Source: Shouchella oshimensis
Lineage (GTDB): Bacteria; Bacillota; Bacilli; Bacillales; Bacillaceae_D
Length of the DNA: 64,000 nt
Direction of reading: 5' to 3'
Assembly (NCBI RefSeq): GCF_002019765.1
Contig: NZ_KV917380.1
Span: 3,707,836-3,771,835 of the forward strand
Positions 62,990 through 64,000 of this stretch are shown here, piece after piece. The position numbers and the translations under genes are program-made. A model generated the notes under the pieces. The model worked only from the letters and a program-made list of their open reading frames with translations. It did no database searches and was not told the origin of the DNA. The number at the start of each line of letters is the position of its first letter. Position 1 is the first letter of the stretch.

Positions 62990-64000
62990 TTAATTTAAAA
63001 TAGGTTCTTTAATCCCTAAAGCTGCTCGCACACTCTCTTCAATAATCTCTAATCCTGCTTTTAACGTCTCTTCAGGAATTGTCACTGCCGGAAACAGTTT
63101 GAACACTTCATCGTCAAACCCTGCTGTTTCCATGATTAAGCCTCTTTTAAACGCTTCTGCAGCAATCGATCCGGCCAATGAACAGTCTTCACAACGAATT
63201 CCTTTCATAAGACCTCTACCTTTTACAGTACCTTTTAATTCCGGATACTTTTCCACAATGGTTGTTAAGAAATGATGCACGAGTTCAGCTTTTCTCTGAA
63301 TTGAATCTTGAAAGTCTGATGTTTTCCAATAATCTAAAGATACTGTTGCTGTGATAAAGGCATGATTGTTTCCTCTAAAAGTCCCGTTATGCTCACCCGG
63401 CTCCCAAATATCTAATTCCGGTTTAAACAATGTTAAAGCAAAAGGAAGACCATACCCACCAATTGATTTGGACAGACATACAATATCAGGTGTCAATCCG
63501 GCTTCTTCAAAGCTAAAAAATGTCCCTGTTCGACCAATACCAGCTTGCACATCATCAATAATCATGAGTATCTCGTGTTCCTTACATAAACGTTCTAATC
63601 GCTGTAACCATTCCGTACGTGCGGCATTAATACCACCTTCGCCTTGTACCGTTTCAAGAATTACTGCTGCAGGTATGTCAACTCCTGATCCACCTTCAGT
63701 CAAAAATTGCTCGAGATAATCAAGTGTATCTAATTCATCCGTTAGAAAATTGTCATACGGCATCGTTACAACATTAGTCAATGGTATTCCAGCACCTTTA
63801 CGCTTAAACGCATTACCAGTCACCGAGAGTGAACCAATTGTCATTCCGTGAAATCCATTTGTGAAGCTAATAATATCTGTTCGTCCTGTTACTTTACGAG
63901 CCAACTTAAGAGCTGCTTCCACAGTATTTGTCCCTGTTGGTCCAGGAAACATTACTTTATAGTTTAACCCTCTAGGTTCTAATATGATTTTATTAAAGGC
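62990..64000 (-). CDS. ectB: Diaminobutyrate-2-oxoglutarate transaminase, 5' end outside window
   Basis: The frame is open to the window edge (about 336 codons; roughly 80-90 N-terminal residues are missing compared with the usual 420-430). It shows the fold-type I aminotransferase features of Ect[75 protein letters not shown], and the PLP Lys in [13 protein letters not shown]. It makes L-2,4-diaminobutyrate from aspartate semialdehyde and glutamate. The ATG at 63952 is internal and not a start. ectA should lie beyond 64000. Confidence 0.96.
   Translation of the reverse strand, partial: AFNKIILEPRGLNYKVMFPGPTGTNTVEAALKLARKVTGRTDIISFTNGFHGMTIGSLSVTGNAFKRKGAGIPLTNVVTMPYDNFLTDELDTLDYLEQFLTEGGSGVDIPAAVILETVQGEGGINAARTEWLQRLERLCKEHEILMIIDDVQAGIGRTGTFFSFEEAGLTPDIVCLSKSIGGYGLPFALTLFKPELDIWEPGEHNGTFRGNNHAFITATVSLDYWKTSDFQDSIQRKAELVHHFLTTIVEKYPELKGTVKGRGLMKGIRCEDCSLAGSIAAEAFKRGLIMETAGFDDEVFKLFPAVTIPEETLKAGLEIIEESVRAALGIKEPILN

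Noticed and set aside
63366-63719. 117-codon plus-strand frame
   Set aside because: It is antisense to ectB, which shows clear conserved aminotransferase motifs in the opposite frame.
1-64000. CRISPR arrays, tRNA or rRNA genes, insertion sequences, prophage, toxin-antitoxin or defence systems
   Set aside because: Reading both strands gave no repeat-spacer pattern, no tRNA or rRNA sequence and no transposase, integrase or recognisable defence gene.

Overview
The window looks like chromosomal DNA of a spore-forming, salt-tolerant Bacillaceae (an alkaliphilic Bacillus / Shouchella / Alkalihalobacillus-like genome). This is inferred from a gerA-type spore germinant receptor operon with a sigma-G-like promoter, an RsbR-type stressosome protein, SAM-I and T-box leaders, strong AGGAGG ribosome binding sites with frequent TTG/GTG starts, and ectoine synthesis genes. 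I see no rRNA, tRNA, CRISPR array, transposase or prophage genes. The mobile-looking DNA consists of two copies of one short palindromic intergenic repeat.

Layout: 1-1951 (minus) is the 5' part of an NRPS-like gene (carrier-condensation-carrier) that leaves the window. 2178-5833 is a three-gene germinant receptor operon. 5904-10936 holds small metabolic and regulatory genes (VOC protein, J-domain-like membrane protein, AhpD-like protein, Lrp, HAD phosphatase, LacI, GNAT). 11158-15272 (minus) is a methionine uptake operon (metN-metI-metQ plus an M20 amidohydrolase) behind a SAM-I riboswitch. 15394-24663 holds an RsbR paralogue, a kinase-like protein, DedA, a STAS-like protein, a TetR/paired-SMR efflux locus with twin operators, and several oxidoreductase, transferase and membrane genes. 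24912-28337 is a type-2 isoleucyl-tRNA synthetase behind a T-box leader. 28549-31509 holds an aldo/keto reductase, an AI-2E-family membrane protein and a UPF0316 protein.

31517-37069 (minus) is a histidine-utilization operon, hutI-hutU followed by an AllC/HyuC-type amidohydrolase and a HutF-like deiminase in place of a standard hutG. 37189-44157 is a LacI-controlled glycoside operon (two permeases, a binding lipoprotein, a GH2 hydrolase). It converges on a Gfo/Idh/MocA plus TIM-barrel epimerase pair. 46453-48463 has a coiled-coil protein of unknown function and a zinc alcohol dehydrogenase. 48668-56740 (minus) is a hexuronate operon: gntR, TRAP transporter dctP-dctQ-dctM, yjmD-like dehydrogenase, uxuA, yjmF-like reductase, kdgK, kdgA. 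A divergent yjmC-like dehydrogenase is at 56832.

The right end holds an SDR gene, a DinB protein and a DNA glycosylase, a glycerophosphodiesterase, a two-repeat DUF3221-like lipoprotein whose tail runs into the ectoine operon, and ectC with partial ectB.

The genes form a plant-polymer and nitrogen catabolism region: oligosaccharide import and GH2 cleavage, hexuronate uptake and conversion through 2-keto-3-deoxygluconate (KDG) and KDPG to pyruvate and glyceraldehyde-3-phosphate, and histidine to glutamate. Glutamate is a precursor source for ectoine. The most unusual items are the hut variant, the methionine-regulated amidohydrolase, the internally deleted repeat pair, the paired TetR operators and the NRPS fragment. 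All functions are read from sequence and family knowledge; no database search was run.
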